A stretch of 12,817 nucleotides of DNA, taken from contig CAYIBZ010000016.1 in assembly GCA_964361795.1 (NCBI GenBank), positions 1 to 12,817 on the forward strand, written 5' to 3'. Numbering within the stretch: the first letter of the stretch is position 1; every line of letters begins with the position of its first letter. The position numbers were made by a program, and so were the translations under genes. The DNA comes from CAYIBZ01 sp964361795. Its GTDB lineage: Bacteria; Patescibacteriota; Minisyncoccia; UBA6257; WO2-44-18. Positions 1 to 6,119 of the stretch are shown here, one piece after another. The notes beneath the pieces are model-generated. The model was not told the origin of the DNA, ran no database searches, and saw nothing but the letters and a program-made list of their open reading frames with translations.

Positions 1-18
1 GGAATTCTCCAAAGCCCC

Positions 19-48
19 AACCCTCCTTCGCCAAGGCTTCGGAGGGTT
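19..48. repeat. Palindromic repeat copy 1 (intergenic)
   Basis: Perfect 8-bp arms AACCCTCC (19-26) and GGAGGGTT (41-48) enclose the 14-nt centre TTCGCCAAGGCTTC. Its reverse complement aligns with the two tandem copies inside the PrgI-family gene (9875-9900, 9905-9934), and its plus strand with the copy at 10332-10360. The copies keep the CCTCC end and a GCGAAGG or GAAGC core, so they look like one dispersed REP-like family. This is the only copy in the window that is not inside a coding region. Confidence 0.7.
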
Positions 49-62
49 CTCCGCGTCTTCAT

Positions 63-82
63 CTCCGGGCTTACGCCTGGAG
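63..82. repeat. 8-bp stem-loop downstream of dnaN
   Basis: CTCCGGGC (63-70) pairs with GCCTGGAG (75-82), with one G-T pair, around the loop TTAC. This is a strong hairpin 25 to 44 bp beyond the dnaN stop codon. On the dnaN transcript it is not followed by a U-run, so a classical intrinsic terminator is not supported. mRNA 3'-end stabilisation or simple membership of the surrounding repeat is equally possible. Confidence 0.5.
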
Positions 83-106
83 TATTCGGCGACGGAGAAT
101 AAATTC

Positions 107-1228
107 CTACTCTCCCATAGACTTAATCGGCATTAAGATGTAATGATAAGAATCATCTTCTAAAGATTTTATTACGGACGGTTTGGCGCTGCCATTCGTG
201 CCAAAAAAAATATTTTCCGAGTTTAAAGTTTTCAATCCGTCCAGTAAATACCGCCAATTAAAGGAAATTTCTTCTAATTCTTTTCCTTTTAATTTCATTG
301 GAACTAGATATTTATTGTCTCCTAAATACTGGTTAGCGGAATAAATCTCTAAAACTTTAGCGCCGTCATTAGTTTTTAATTTTATATCATTGGTTCTCCC
401 GGAAAAATTACTGGCCAGCTTTAAACCGTTAACAAAATGGTCTTTATTAATATGAATTTCATTATCCGTTGATTTAGGAATAATTTGTTCGTAATCAGGA
501 TAATCTCCATCAATAACTCTTGAAATTAATTCTAAATCATCGCTCTTAAATAAAATTTGATTTGAATCAATAAAAATCTTAATCGGCTGATTAATAGGAA
601 ATATTTTAATCACTTCCGTAATAGTTTTTAAAGGAACAATAACTTTAAATCCTCTTATAAAACTGCTGGAAAAATTATTATTGTTAAATATCTTTTGAGT
701 CAGGCGAAAAGCGTCGGTGGCCACTAACTTCATTAAAGTAATCTGAAAATCAATTAAAACCCCGCTAATTTCCGGCCTAATTTCGGATATTTGGGCGGCG
801 CTGGCGACTCTATTAAGAGCTTCTTTAAGAAGTGAATTATTTATTTCAATAAATTGGTCTTCATTTTCAATTTTTGGAATAATAGGAAATTCATCTTCAG
901 ACACGCCTTGAATTTTTGCCTCATAATTATCAGTTTTTACTATTAGTGTGTTATTTTTTGTTTCTAAATTAATCCTTTCACTGTCGCTGTTATTGATAAT
1001 TCCATAAAAAGTTCCAAAAGGCACCGTTATACCCCCTTCTTCAATTATTTTTCCGGAAGTAAATTTAGTAATCCCTAATTCAAGATTAGTCGCGGCAATT
1101 TTAATCTTATTATTATAAGTTTTAAATAACACATTCTTTAACACCGGAAGATTATTATTTTCTAAAATCGCTTTCTCCACAGCCGACAATCCTTCTTTTA
1201 AGTTGCTTCTTAGTATTATTAGTTTCAT
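107..1228 (-). CDS. dnaN: DNA polymerase III sliding clamp, beta subunit
   Basis: This encodes the ring-shaped processivity clamp that holds the replicative polymerase on DNA and acts as a docking hub for repair proteins. The 373-residue length is normal for the three-domain bacterial clamp. Family landmarks visible are ATDAFRL near residue 170, the domain 2-3 stretch RVIDGDYPDYEQIIP near 237-251, and the C-terminal YHYILMPIK that forms part of the ligand-binding cleft region; it is followed by only SMGE. The ATG at 1226-1228 is the only sensible start. Upstream sequence is very AT-rich (ATATAAATATATAA) with no Shine-Dalgarno. The gene follows dnaA on the same strand across a 170-bp spacer that probably holds the origin. 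It is followed by a repeat-rich tail and the window edge. Confidence 0.96.
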   Translation of the reverse strand: MKLIILRSNLKEGLSAVEKAILENNNLPVLKNVLFKTYNNKIKIAATNLELGITKFTSGKIIEEGGITVPFGTFYGIINNSDSERINLETKNNTLIVKTDNYEAKIQGVSEDEFPIIPKIENEDQFIEINNSLLKEALNRVASAAQISEIRPEISGVLIDFQITLMKLVATDAFRLTQKIFNNNNFSSSFIRGFKVIVPLKTITEVIKIFPINQPIKIFIDSNQILFKSDDLELISRVIDGDYPDYEQIIPKSTDNEIHINKDHFVNGLKLASNFSGRTNDIKLKTNDGAKVLEIYSANQYLGDNKYLVPMKLKGKELEEISFNWRYLLDGLKTLNSENIFFGTNGSAKPSVIKSLEDDSYHYILMPIKSMGE

Positions 1229-1244
1229 ATTTATATATTTATAT

Positions 1245-1262
1245 TAGTAGTAGACGTAGTAA
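1245..1262 (+). promoter_or_regulatory. DnaA-trio-like triplet run
   Basis: The plus strand reads TAG TAG TAG ACG TAG TAA. Reading away from the DnaA box at 1272-1280, this strand is 3'-AAT-GAT-GCA-GAT-GAT-GAT-5', matching the published DnaA-trio pattern (3'-[G/A]AT-5'), which guides DnaA onto single-stranded DNA during opening. Nine bases separate the run from the box, and AT-only DNA follows on the other side. The motif is short and the match is by eye. Confidence 0.45.
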
Positions 1263-1271
1263 ACAATAATT

Positions 1272-1280
1272 TGTGGATAA
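1272..1280 (-). promoter_or_regulatory. DnaA box, perfect consensus
   Basis: The minus strand reads TTATCCACA, identical to the consensus DnaA box. It lies 43 bp upstream of the dnaN start and could serve replication initiation, autoregulation of the dnaA-dnaN transcript, or both. Confidence 0.7.
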
Positions 1281-1330
1281 GAGTAATTTGTTTATATTTT
1301 ATCAGGCATTTTACTGTTTTAGATTTCCAC

Positions 1331-1340
1331 AACAGCTGTT
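1331..1340. repeat. Perfect 10-bp palindrome in the dnaA-dnaN spacer
   Basis: AACAGCTGTT is self-complementary and sits within a broader interrupted inverted repeat: ATTTC at 1323-1327 faces GAAAT at 1342-1346. It may be a protein-binding site or a hairpin in the dnaA mRNA tail. No function can be assigned. Confidence 0.4.
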
Positions 1341-1398
1341 AGAAATTATTTGATAAGTTAGTTTAATTAATTTTTTATCAAAAATTATTAACCAATTA

Positions 1399-2781
1399 TT
1401 AACTTTTAACCAATTTTTCTTTAATCATTAAAATTTTCTGGTTTAATCCGCTGTTTTTATTGATTTCTTGAGAAATTTTGTCGTATGAATACATCGCAGT
1501 TGTATGATCTCTCTTCCCCAGCTTTTCCCCAATATACGGGAAAGATAAATCCAATACATCTCTTAATAAATACATCGCGATTTGCCTAGGTTCCACAACT
1601 TCTTTTTTTCTGCATCTTCCGGTGATGTCCATGGCGCTTACGTCATAAAAATCAGCCACCGCGCTTATAATATCGTTATGATTGATCTGCCCGATAGGAT
1701 CATGGGAATTTTCATTAATAACCTGATCAACAATTTTCGTTGTAACCGGCTGATTTTTCGTCTGCTGATAAAATAAGACCCTATTTAAAGCTCCTTCTAA
1801 TTCTCTTAAGTTCTTCTTAACTCTAGTCGCGATCTGATCTATAACTTCTTGAGGCATATTAATACCTTTCTCTTGAAGCTTATTCTTTAGAACCGCCACC
1901 CTTAATTCATAGTCTGGATAGCCAATATCGCAAATCATCCCCCCCTCAAATCTGGATCTTAATCTTTCCTGTAAAGTTGGTATGTAATTTGGAGACCGGT
2001 CCGAAGAAATAATTATTTGCTTGTTGTTTTCGTATAAAGCGTTAAAAGTATGGAAAAACTCTTCCTCCGTTCTAGTCTTCCCGCCGATAAATTGAATATC
2101 GTCAATAATTAAGACATCCACGCTTCTATATTGGTCTTTTACCGTTTCCATTCTTTTATTTCTTAGCGCGGAAATGACTTCATTGGTGAATTTCTCCGAA
2201 GGCACATACTTAACTTTAACTTTATTTTGATAAAGTTTTTTGATTTCATTGCCCAGCCCTTGAATTAAATGAGTTTTGCCGACTCCAACGCCGCCGTATA
2301 TAAATAGCGGATTATATTTTCTGCCGACTTCTTTCAAAATTGCCATTACCGCGGCGTAGCTCATTTCATTGGAGGATCCAACGACAAACGAACCGAGCGT
2401 GTATTTGGGATTAAGATTTGTTTCCGGGTCTACTTTTAATTCGGAGAAAATTAACTGCCCTTCTTGAGAAGAAGCTTCTTGCGGAATCGGCTTTACCGCT
2501 TTCGCGGCGGCGAGAAGCTGGGCAGTTTTGCTATTTTGAACAATAAATTCCACTTTCTTGGTGGTATCGTCTAAATTTCGCAAAGTTCCGAACACGACTT
2601 TATGATATTTATTTTCCACCCACTCTTTGGCGAAGTTGCTTGGAAAACTTATTAACGCAACTCCGTCCTTTTTTTCTAAAAGTTCGCTATTTTTAAACCA
2701 AGTAACAAAATTTCCTTTAGATACTTGCAATTCTATTTCACTCAACGCTTTTTTCCAAAATTCGTTTAGATCAACGGACAT
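1399..2781 (-). CDS. dnaA: Chromosomal replication initiator DnaA
   Basis: This AAA+ initiator binds DnaA boxes and opens the origin. All four domains can be traced in its 460 residues: the N-terminal domain (about 1-85), a short linker (85-120), the ATPase core (about 125-345) and the C-terminal DNA-binding domain (about 368-460). The Walker A motif is GGVGVGKT (163-170), Walker B is VLIIDD (223-228), sensor 1 is SSDR (259-262) and the arginine-finger region is RLRSRFEGG (273-281). The box-recognition helix carries the family signature LGKRDHTTAM (421-430). The Walker A loop has GVGVGK where GPTGLGK is usual, a mild variant that keeps the essential G and K. The start at 2779-2781 has no Shine-Dalgarno (TAAAATAAAAGTT precedes it). 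The gene lies directly upstream of dnaN and diverges from yidC-jag across the first gap. Confidence 0.97.
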   Translation of the reverse strand: MSVDLNEFWKKALSEIELQVSKGNFVTWFKNSELLEKKDGVALISFPSNFAKEWVENKYHKVVFGTLRNLDDTTKKVEFIVQNSKTAQLLAAAKAVKPIPQEASSQEGQLIFSELKVDPETNLNPKYTLGSFVVGSSNEMSYAAVMAILKEVGRKYNPLFIYGGVGVGKTHLIQGLGNEIKKLYQNKVKVKYVPSEKFTNEVISALRNKRMETVKDQYRSVDVLIIDDIQFIGGKTRTEEEFFHTFNALYENNKQIIISSDRSPNYIPTLQERLRSRFEGGMICDIGYPDYELRVAVLKNKLQEKGINMPQEVIDQIATRVKKNLRELEGALNRVLFYQQTKNQPVTTKIVDQVINENSHDPIGQINHNDIISAVADFYDVSAMDITGRCRKKEVVEPRQIAMYLLRDVLDLSFPYIGEKLGKRDHTTAMYSYDKISQEINKNSGLNQKILMIKEKLVKS

Positions 2782-2836
2782 AACTTTTATTTTAGATTGG
2801 ATTACTACTTAATCAAAATTATTTTTTTTAATAACT

Positions 2837-2856
2837 TGTGGACTACTTGTGGACAA
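2837..2856 (-). promoter_or_regulatory. Two DnaA-box-like sites upstream of dnaA
   Basis: On the minus strand TTGTCCACA (2848-2856) differs from the consensus TTATCCACA at one position, and TAGTCCACA (2837-2845) at two. They have the same orientation and an 11-bp start-to-start spacing, about one helical turn. They lie 55-75 bp upstream of the dnaA start and touch the assembly gap, so further boxes may be missing. DnaA autoregulation or a second origin half is plausible. Confidence 0.55.
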
Positions 2857-2860
2857 CTCC

Positions 2861-2960
2861 NNNNNNNNNNNNNNNNNNNNNNNNNNNNNNNNNNNNNNNN
2901 NNNNNNNNNNNNNNNNNNNNNNNNNNNNNNNNNNNNNNNNNNNNNNNNNNNNNNNNNNNN
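2861..2960. other. Assembly gap of unknown true length (100 N)
   Basis: The block is exactly 100 N. Unlike the other two gaps, its flanks share no duplicated sequence, so real DNA is missing here. The missing part must include the 5' end of yidC and its promoter. In most bacteria rpmH and rnpA lie between dnaA and yidC and may also be lost. Part of the origin could lie here too. Confidence 0.9.
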
Positions 2961-3482
2961 ATACAAAAAATCCAGCACGACCACAAAAATGACCGCGAGA
3001 AACAAGCTCAAGCTTTGTTGGCATTATATCAACAGCACAAAGTTAATCCTTTTACCAGTTTTTTATTAGTTTTGGTTCAATTGCCAATTTTAATTGTAAT
3101 TTACCAGCTGATTTTGAAGGGTTTTTCTCCAGAAGCGTTTCAAAATTTGTATTCTTTTATATCAGTTCCCGAGGAGATTAATAATACACTGCTAGGCTTG
3201 ATTGATTTAAGCAAACGCAGTATAGTTGTTGTTGGTTTAGCTGCTGTTTTACAGTACTTTCAAGGCAAATTAAGCTTGCCTGCCAATTCGGTAAAAATAA
3301 GCCGGCAAATGGTGTTTATAGGGCCGGTTTTGACCCTGATTATCTTAACTTCTCTGCCGGCCGCGGTTGGACTGTATTGGGCGGCCACATCGGGCTTTTC
3401 CATAATTCAGCAGATTATTATTAACAAGCGCATTGCTAAAGAAAATGGAGAATATAAAACAAATAACTCAAAAACTCCTTGA
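2961..3482 (+). CDS. yidC: YidC/Oxa1 membrane protein insertase, 5' end missing
   Basis: YidC inserts and folds inner-membrane proteins, alone or with SecYEG. Only the C-terminal 173 residues are present, because the reading frame enters directly from the gap. The fragment begins in the basic cytoplasmic segment (IQKIQHDHKNDREKQAQ), followed by the conserved NPFTSFLLVLVQLPILIVIYQ region (about 29-49). Later hydrophobic segments lie at about 88-102 and 118-156, with GLYWAATSGFSIIQQ (137-151) matching the usual end of the last membrane helix, and a short polar tail follows. The pattern fits the short YidC form without a large periplasmic domain, so I infer that roughly the first membrane segment and start are missing. 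The 3' end overlaps the jag-like gene by 38 bp, which suggests translational coupling. Confidence 0.92.
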   Translation: MQKIQHDHKNDREKQAQALLALYQQHKVNPFTSFLLVLVQLPILIVIYQLILKGFSPEAFQNLYSFISVPEEINNTLLGLIDLSKRSIVVVGLAAVLQYFQGKLSLPANSVKISRQMVFIGPVLTLIILTSLPAAVGLYWAATSGFSIIQQIIINKRIAKENGEYKTNNSKTP

Positions 3483-3873
3483 ATTAATCGGCCTCAATGA
3501 ACCATCCATTGAATTTAATCAAGAAACTAATAAACTAATCGTTTTTGTTAACGAAGGAGAATGGATTAAAACTTGGCTGCCGAATTTGGTGGCTGATTTT
3601 GAACGGTTAATCAATCTTGCTGGCAAGAGAAATAATCTTCCCATGATTTTTGTTGACATTAATAATTACCGCAAAGAACGCGAGAACATTATCGTGGAAC
3701 TCGCCAAGGCGGCCGCCAGAAAAGTTCTTGCCACCAAACAAGAAGTTCGTTTGCCGGCCATGAACGCTTACGAACGGCGCCTTATTCATGTGGAGCTTTC
3801 CACTCGTCCGGATGTCAAGAGCGAGAGCGCCGGCGAAGGCCGAGAGCGGTGTGTAATCGTCAAACCGCTATAA
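3445..3873 (+). CDS. khpB: KH-R3H RNA-binding protein of the Jag/KhpB type
   Basis: Jag/KhpB proteins bind RNA and are usually encoded directly after yidC, as here. The C-terminal half is a clear R3H domain: NNYRKERENIIVELAKAAARK, then RLPAMNAYERRLIHVEL with the Arg-x3-His motif (RRLIH, residues 111-115), then GRERCVIVKPL as the terminal strand. The N-terminal half (about 1-70) sits where the KH domain should be, but the GxxG loop is not recognisable; VNEGEWIKTW occupies that position. I chose the ATG at 3445 (142 aa); a TTG four codons upstream at 3433 is possible. There is no separate Jag-N domain. The stop codon overlaps the convergent minus-strand gene by 6 bp, leaving no room for a spacer terminator. 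Confidence 0.88.
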   Translation: MENIKQITQKLLELIGLNEPSIEFNQETNKLIVFVNEGEWIKTWLPNLVADFERLINLAGKRNNLPMIFVDINNYRKERENIIVELAKAAARKVLATKQEVRLPAMNAYERRLIHVELSTRPDVKSESAGEGRERCVIVKPL

Positions 3874-4983
3874 TGCCAATGAGTAAAGTTTCTTATCGTA
3901 TCTATTTATAAATAACAATTGTTTGCTGTTGACCTCCAGCTGGTCGGCGTCAATAACTATCTTAACGCTTTCCGTGTCTAAAATTTTCGTCGGCAGGCCG
4001 ATCAGCTGTCCTCCAAGATCAATCAAAGAAAGTTGATATATATCGTCTTGGAAATAAACCGCTCTTTTTAAGTAATCATCGGGCAAACTAACGCCGCTAA
4101 TTTCTGTTTTTGTCGCCGCGCAATAAAGAGCAGTTCCCAAAGCATTAAAGGCGCACTTAGACGGCAAAGTTATCAGTCCAACGCTTCCCAGGGGCTGATT
4201 ATCCAAATTGACGATCTGGAGCAAATTTTCTTTGGATAAAGAATTGGTAAATTTTATTCCCGTTTTGCTGTCGCCAAACCACCGCACTAACAAGCCCGAT
4301 TCGGGTTTCGCAAGCGATCTAACTTCCTTTGTATTGATATTTATTGACCAAATTGACGACGCCAGTTGAATAGAAGGCCGCTCCTTCAGATATACAACAT
4401 CAGGCAAAACCCACTCTAATTCCAGGTCTTTTTGGTCTATCTTTATTATTTCTTTGGATTTTTGATCCGCCAAAGTCAAAAGATAAAGCCGGCCGTTGCG
4501 CAGATAGGCCAAACGGGGTCCGCCAGTTGGCGCGGAAGGGCTCCACGCGGCGCTTGTTGTATTGGCGGGCATCGCTTGCCAGGATTTCGTCAGGGTATTA
4601 AAAATGGCGAAAGTTGGGGTTGCGGGATAGCCAAACCCGACCAAAACAAGAGTGCCGTCGCCGTTTGGCTTAATATGATTGAGGCCGGCGATATTTTGAG
4701 AACTTAAAACTTGTTCGCCCTCTTTGGTGATTTTATAAATTTGGCCGTTTTCGTCTAAATAGTGGACTTCCTTTGTCTTTTTATTTATCCAGTAATCAAA
4801 AACTTTATTCGCGGTTAGCGGCACGGGAACGTTGGGAATTGCCGGTTGCGCTTCTCCGGGTAAAGCGGTCTCTTCTGATGGCGTAATTCTTGGAGCAACC
4901 AAATATATCCAAGCCAAGTATCCAACGATTGACAATCCGGCGATTATTAAAATTATTATTGATATCTTAAAAATTGATTTCAT
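3868..4983 (-). CDS. Membrane-anchored beta-propeller-like protein
   Basis: This 371-residue protein has one N-terminal membrane segment (about 6-30), a Pro/Glu-rich linker (31-57), and a beta-rich extracytoplasmic domain. The domain shows repeated strand patterns such as VHYLDENGQIYKIT, RLAYLRNGRLYLLT, SSIWSININTKEVRSL and KQLLFINRYDKKLYSL, which resemble blades of TolB/WD40-type propellers. Its only two cysteines (SKCAFN, ALYCAA, about 11 residues apart near 277-288) could form a disulfide. It is the last gene of the T4SS-like array, 12 bp after the pilin-like gene. Its end converges on and overlaps jag by 6 bp. Similar anchored propeller proteins occur in Patescibacteria T4SS/pilus clusters as far as I recall, but the exact role is unknown. 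The fold call is by eye. Confidence 0.7.
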   Translation of the reverse strand: MKSIFKISIIILIIAGLSIVGYLAWIYLVAPRITPSEETALPGEAQPAIPNVPVPLTANKVFDYWINKKTKEVHYLDENGQIYKITKEGEQVLSSQNIAGLNHIKPNGDGTLVLVGFGYPATPTFAIFNTLTKSWQAMPANTTSAAWSPSAPTGGPRLAYLRNGRLYLLTLADQKSKEIIKIDQKDLELEWVLPDVVYLKERPSIQLASSIWSININTKEVRSLAKPESGLLVRWFGDSKTGIKFTNSLSKENLLQIVNLDNQPLGSVGLITLPSKCAFNALGTALYCAATKTEISGVSLPDDYLKRAVYFQDDIYQLSLIDLGGQLIGLPTKILDTESVKIVIDADQLEVNSKQLLFINRYDKKLYSLAL

Positions 4984-4995
4984 TTATGTATTTTT

Positions 4996-6117
4996 TTATT
5001 TGCTTTCAATCAACGTTTTATATTTTGCCTCCGCCGTTTCCAGATCCAACCGCGCCTTTAAGGCGTTAGTCATTGTGTCATCGTACGTGATATACGACGT
5101 TTCAATAAAAATTACGATATCAATACCCTTTTCATGCCTATTGACATAGAAAGGGTTAAAATAATAGATTAATTTTCCATCAGTTCTAATAAGATTTAGT
5201 TCCGCTGTTCCAGCCGGATAAACAGCGCCAGACTGTTTCAAATTGTTAAAAAGACCTTGCTTACCCTCACTAATATAATTTGGTGATTCTACTAAATACA
5301 TCCTTGCTAATTTTGCAGTTATAGCAATCACTCCGTTAGCCATTTTCTCTCTATCTGCCTTAGCCCCATCTAACGTCAAAAGATTATTTAAGCCATTTCT
5401 AAGCTCTTCCCAAATATAATTAGTTGATTTTGCGTCCAAATTATACATCAACGCGCCTTTCAGTCTAGTTAAGCTTTCTCTAAACAATGCCTCCTTGCGA
5501 TCATAATCGGACTTAGCCCTGGCTAATTCTATTTCGGCAATTTTTATTCTATCCTCTTTGGTCAACACCTCTTTTTTACTTAGGTCATCTAGAGTTTTTT
5601 GCAGGTCCTGACTGGCTTTATTTCCTGCTTCCTCCGCCCTCTGCTGATCCTCTTCCGCTTTTTCTAAAAGCGGGCCGAACGCGCTGGCATAGTGCTTGGC
5701 AAGGTCCAGCCCGCTTAATCCCTCTCCTTCTACTCTGGCTTTTTTGAGCTCCGGCAGAGATAGCTCGGTCAATCGCGGGCTAATGGTGTTCAAAATAAGA
5801 TAAGCTCCGAACAGCAAGACAATTCCAATTATGGCTTTATAAATTCTGTCTTTAGCGTCCGCTATTTTAGCGGCATTGCCGGCCGAAACTGTCCATTCTA
5901 CCGCCGCGAACACGATAATCGCCATCGCTATCAAGCCGCTTACGCCCAGTCCGAACTGATACAAATAACGGATGTATTGTCCGGGATTTTCAATTGTTTT
6001 TGTTTCCGATCCGAACGGAACAATGAGCGTATAACCTTTTTCCGCGGCGGGGGCTAATAATGGCGCGGCTATTGCCATCAGAATCCAAAAGCTTAAAATG
6101 AAAAATTTAAAATTCAT
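4996..6117 (-). CDS. VirB2/TrbC-like pilin fused to a long coiled-coil C-terminal region
   Basis: A signal peptide (about 1-25, ending in APAA) is followed by the two-helix pilin core of CPR VirB2-like proteins: first helix LGVSGLIAMAIIVFAAVEW (about 57-75), the loop TVSAGNAAKIADAKDRI (76-92) and second helix AIIGIVLLFGAYLILNTI (95-112). The loop motif SAGN-x-x-K-I-x-x-AKDRI is characteristic. VirB2 pilins are normally about 100-130 residues, but this protein is 373. Residues about 145-225 are highly charged and heptad-like, consistent with a coiled coil. They are followed by a mixed domain (about 235-350) containing GIDIVIFIETSYITYDD, and another charged helix at the end. A pilus subunit or channel component is likely. 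The start lies 2 bp after the preceding gene. Confidence 0.78.
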   Translation of the reverse strand: MNFKFFILSFWILMAIAAPLLAPAAEKGYTLIVPFGSETKTIENPGQYIRYLYQFGLGVSGLIAMAIIVFAAVEWTVSAGNAAKIADAKDRIYKAIIGIVLLFGAYLILNTISPRLTELSLPELKKARVEGEGLSGLDLAKHYASAFGPLLEKAEEDQQRAEEAGNKASQDLQKTLDDLSKKEVLTKEDRIKIAEIELARAKSDYDRKEALFRESLTRLKGALMYNLDAKSTNYIWEELRNGLNNLLTLDGAKADREKMANGVIAITAKLARMYLVESPNYISEGKQGLFNNLKQSGAVYPAGTAELNLIRTDGKLIYYFNPFYVNRHEKGIDIVIFIETSYITYDDTMTNALKARLDLETAEAKYKTLIESK

Positions 6118-6119
6118 AA

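Larger units (their letters stand above)
1..106. other. Repeat-rich non-coding tail downstream of dnaN
   Basis: No gene is supported here. The stretch is built from nested inverted repeats: GGAATT at 1-6 faces AATTCC at 102-107, TTCTCCG at 47-53 faces CGGAGAA at 93-99, and two compact hairpins (19-48 and 63-82) lie between. The window begins inside this structure, which suggests that the contig broke in a dispersed repeat. It lies at the 3' side of dnaN, so it could shape the dnaN mRNA end, but neither hairpin is followed by a T-run on the minus strand. Confidence 0.6.
1229..1398. other. Candidate oriC: dnaA-dnaN intergenic region
   Basis: This 170-bp AT-rich spacer contains a perfect DnaA box (1272-1280), a TAG-triplet run next to it (1245-1262), an AT-only stretch leading to the dnaN start (about 1227-1246), and a CAGCTG-centred palindrome (1331-1340). 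A degenerate box-like ATTTCCACA lies at 1323-1331. The arrangement of box, trinucleotide run and AT-rich DNA resembles the unwinding region known from the Bacillus subtilis dnaA-dnaN spacer. Origin function is inference; two more box-like sites lie upstream of dnaA, so the origin could be bipartite. Confidence 0.55.

Noticed and set aside
19..82. Intrinsic terminators for dnaN
   Set aside because: Both hairpins are strong but neither is followed by a T-run on the dnaN strand; they fit the repeat family better.
4519..4537. TCCGCCA / TGGCGCGGA inverted repeat in the propeller gene
   Set aside because: The arms differ by a 2-base bulge and the encoded SAPTGGPR fits the protein; too weak to add to the palindrome family.
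4432..4707. Plus-strand open frame within the propeller gene
   Set aside because: It is antisense to a well-supported gene, has no recognisable protein features and reflects codon bias of the opposite strand.
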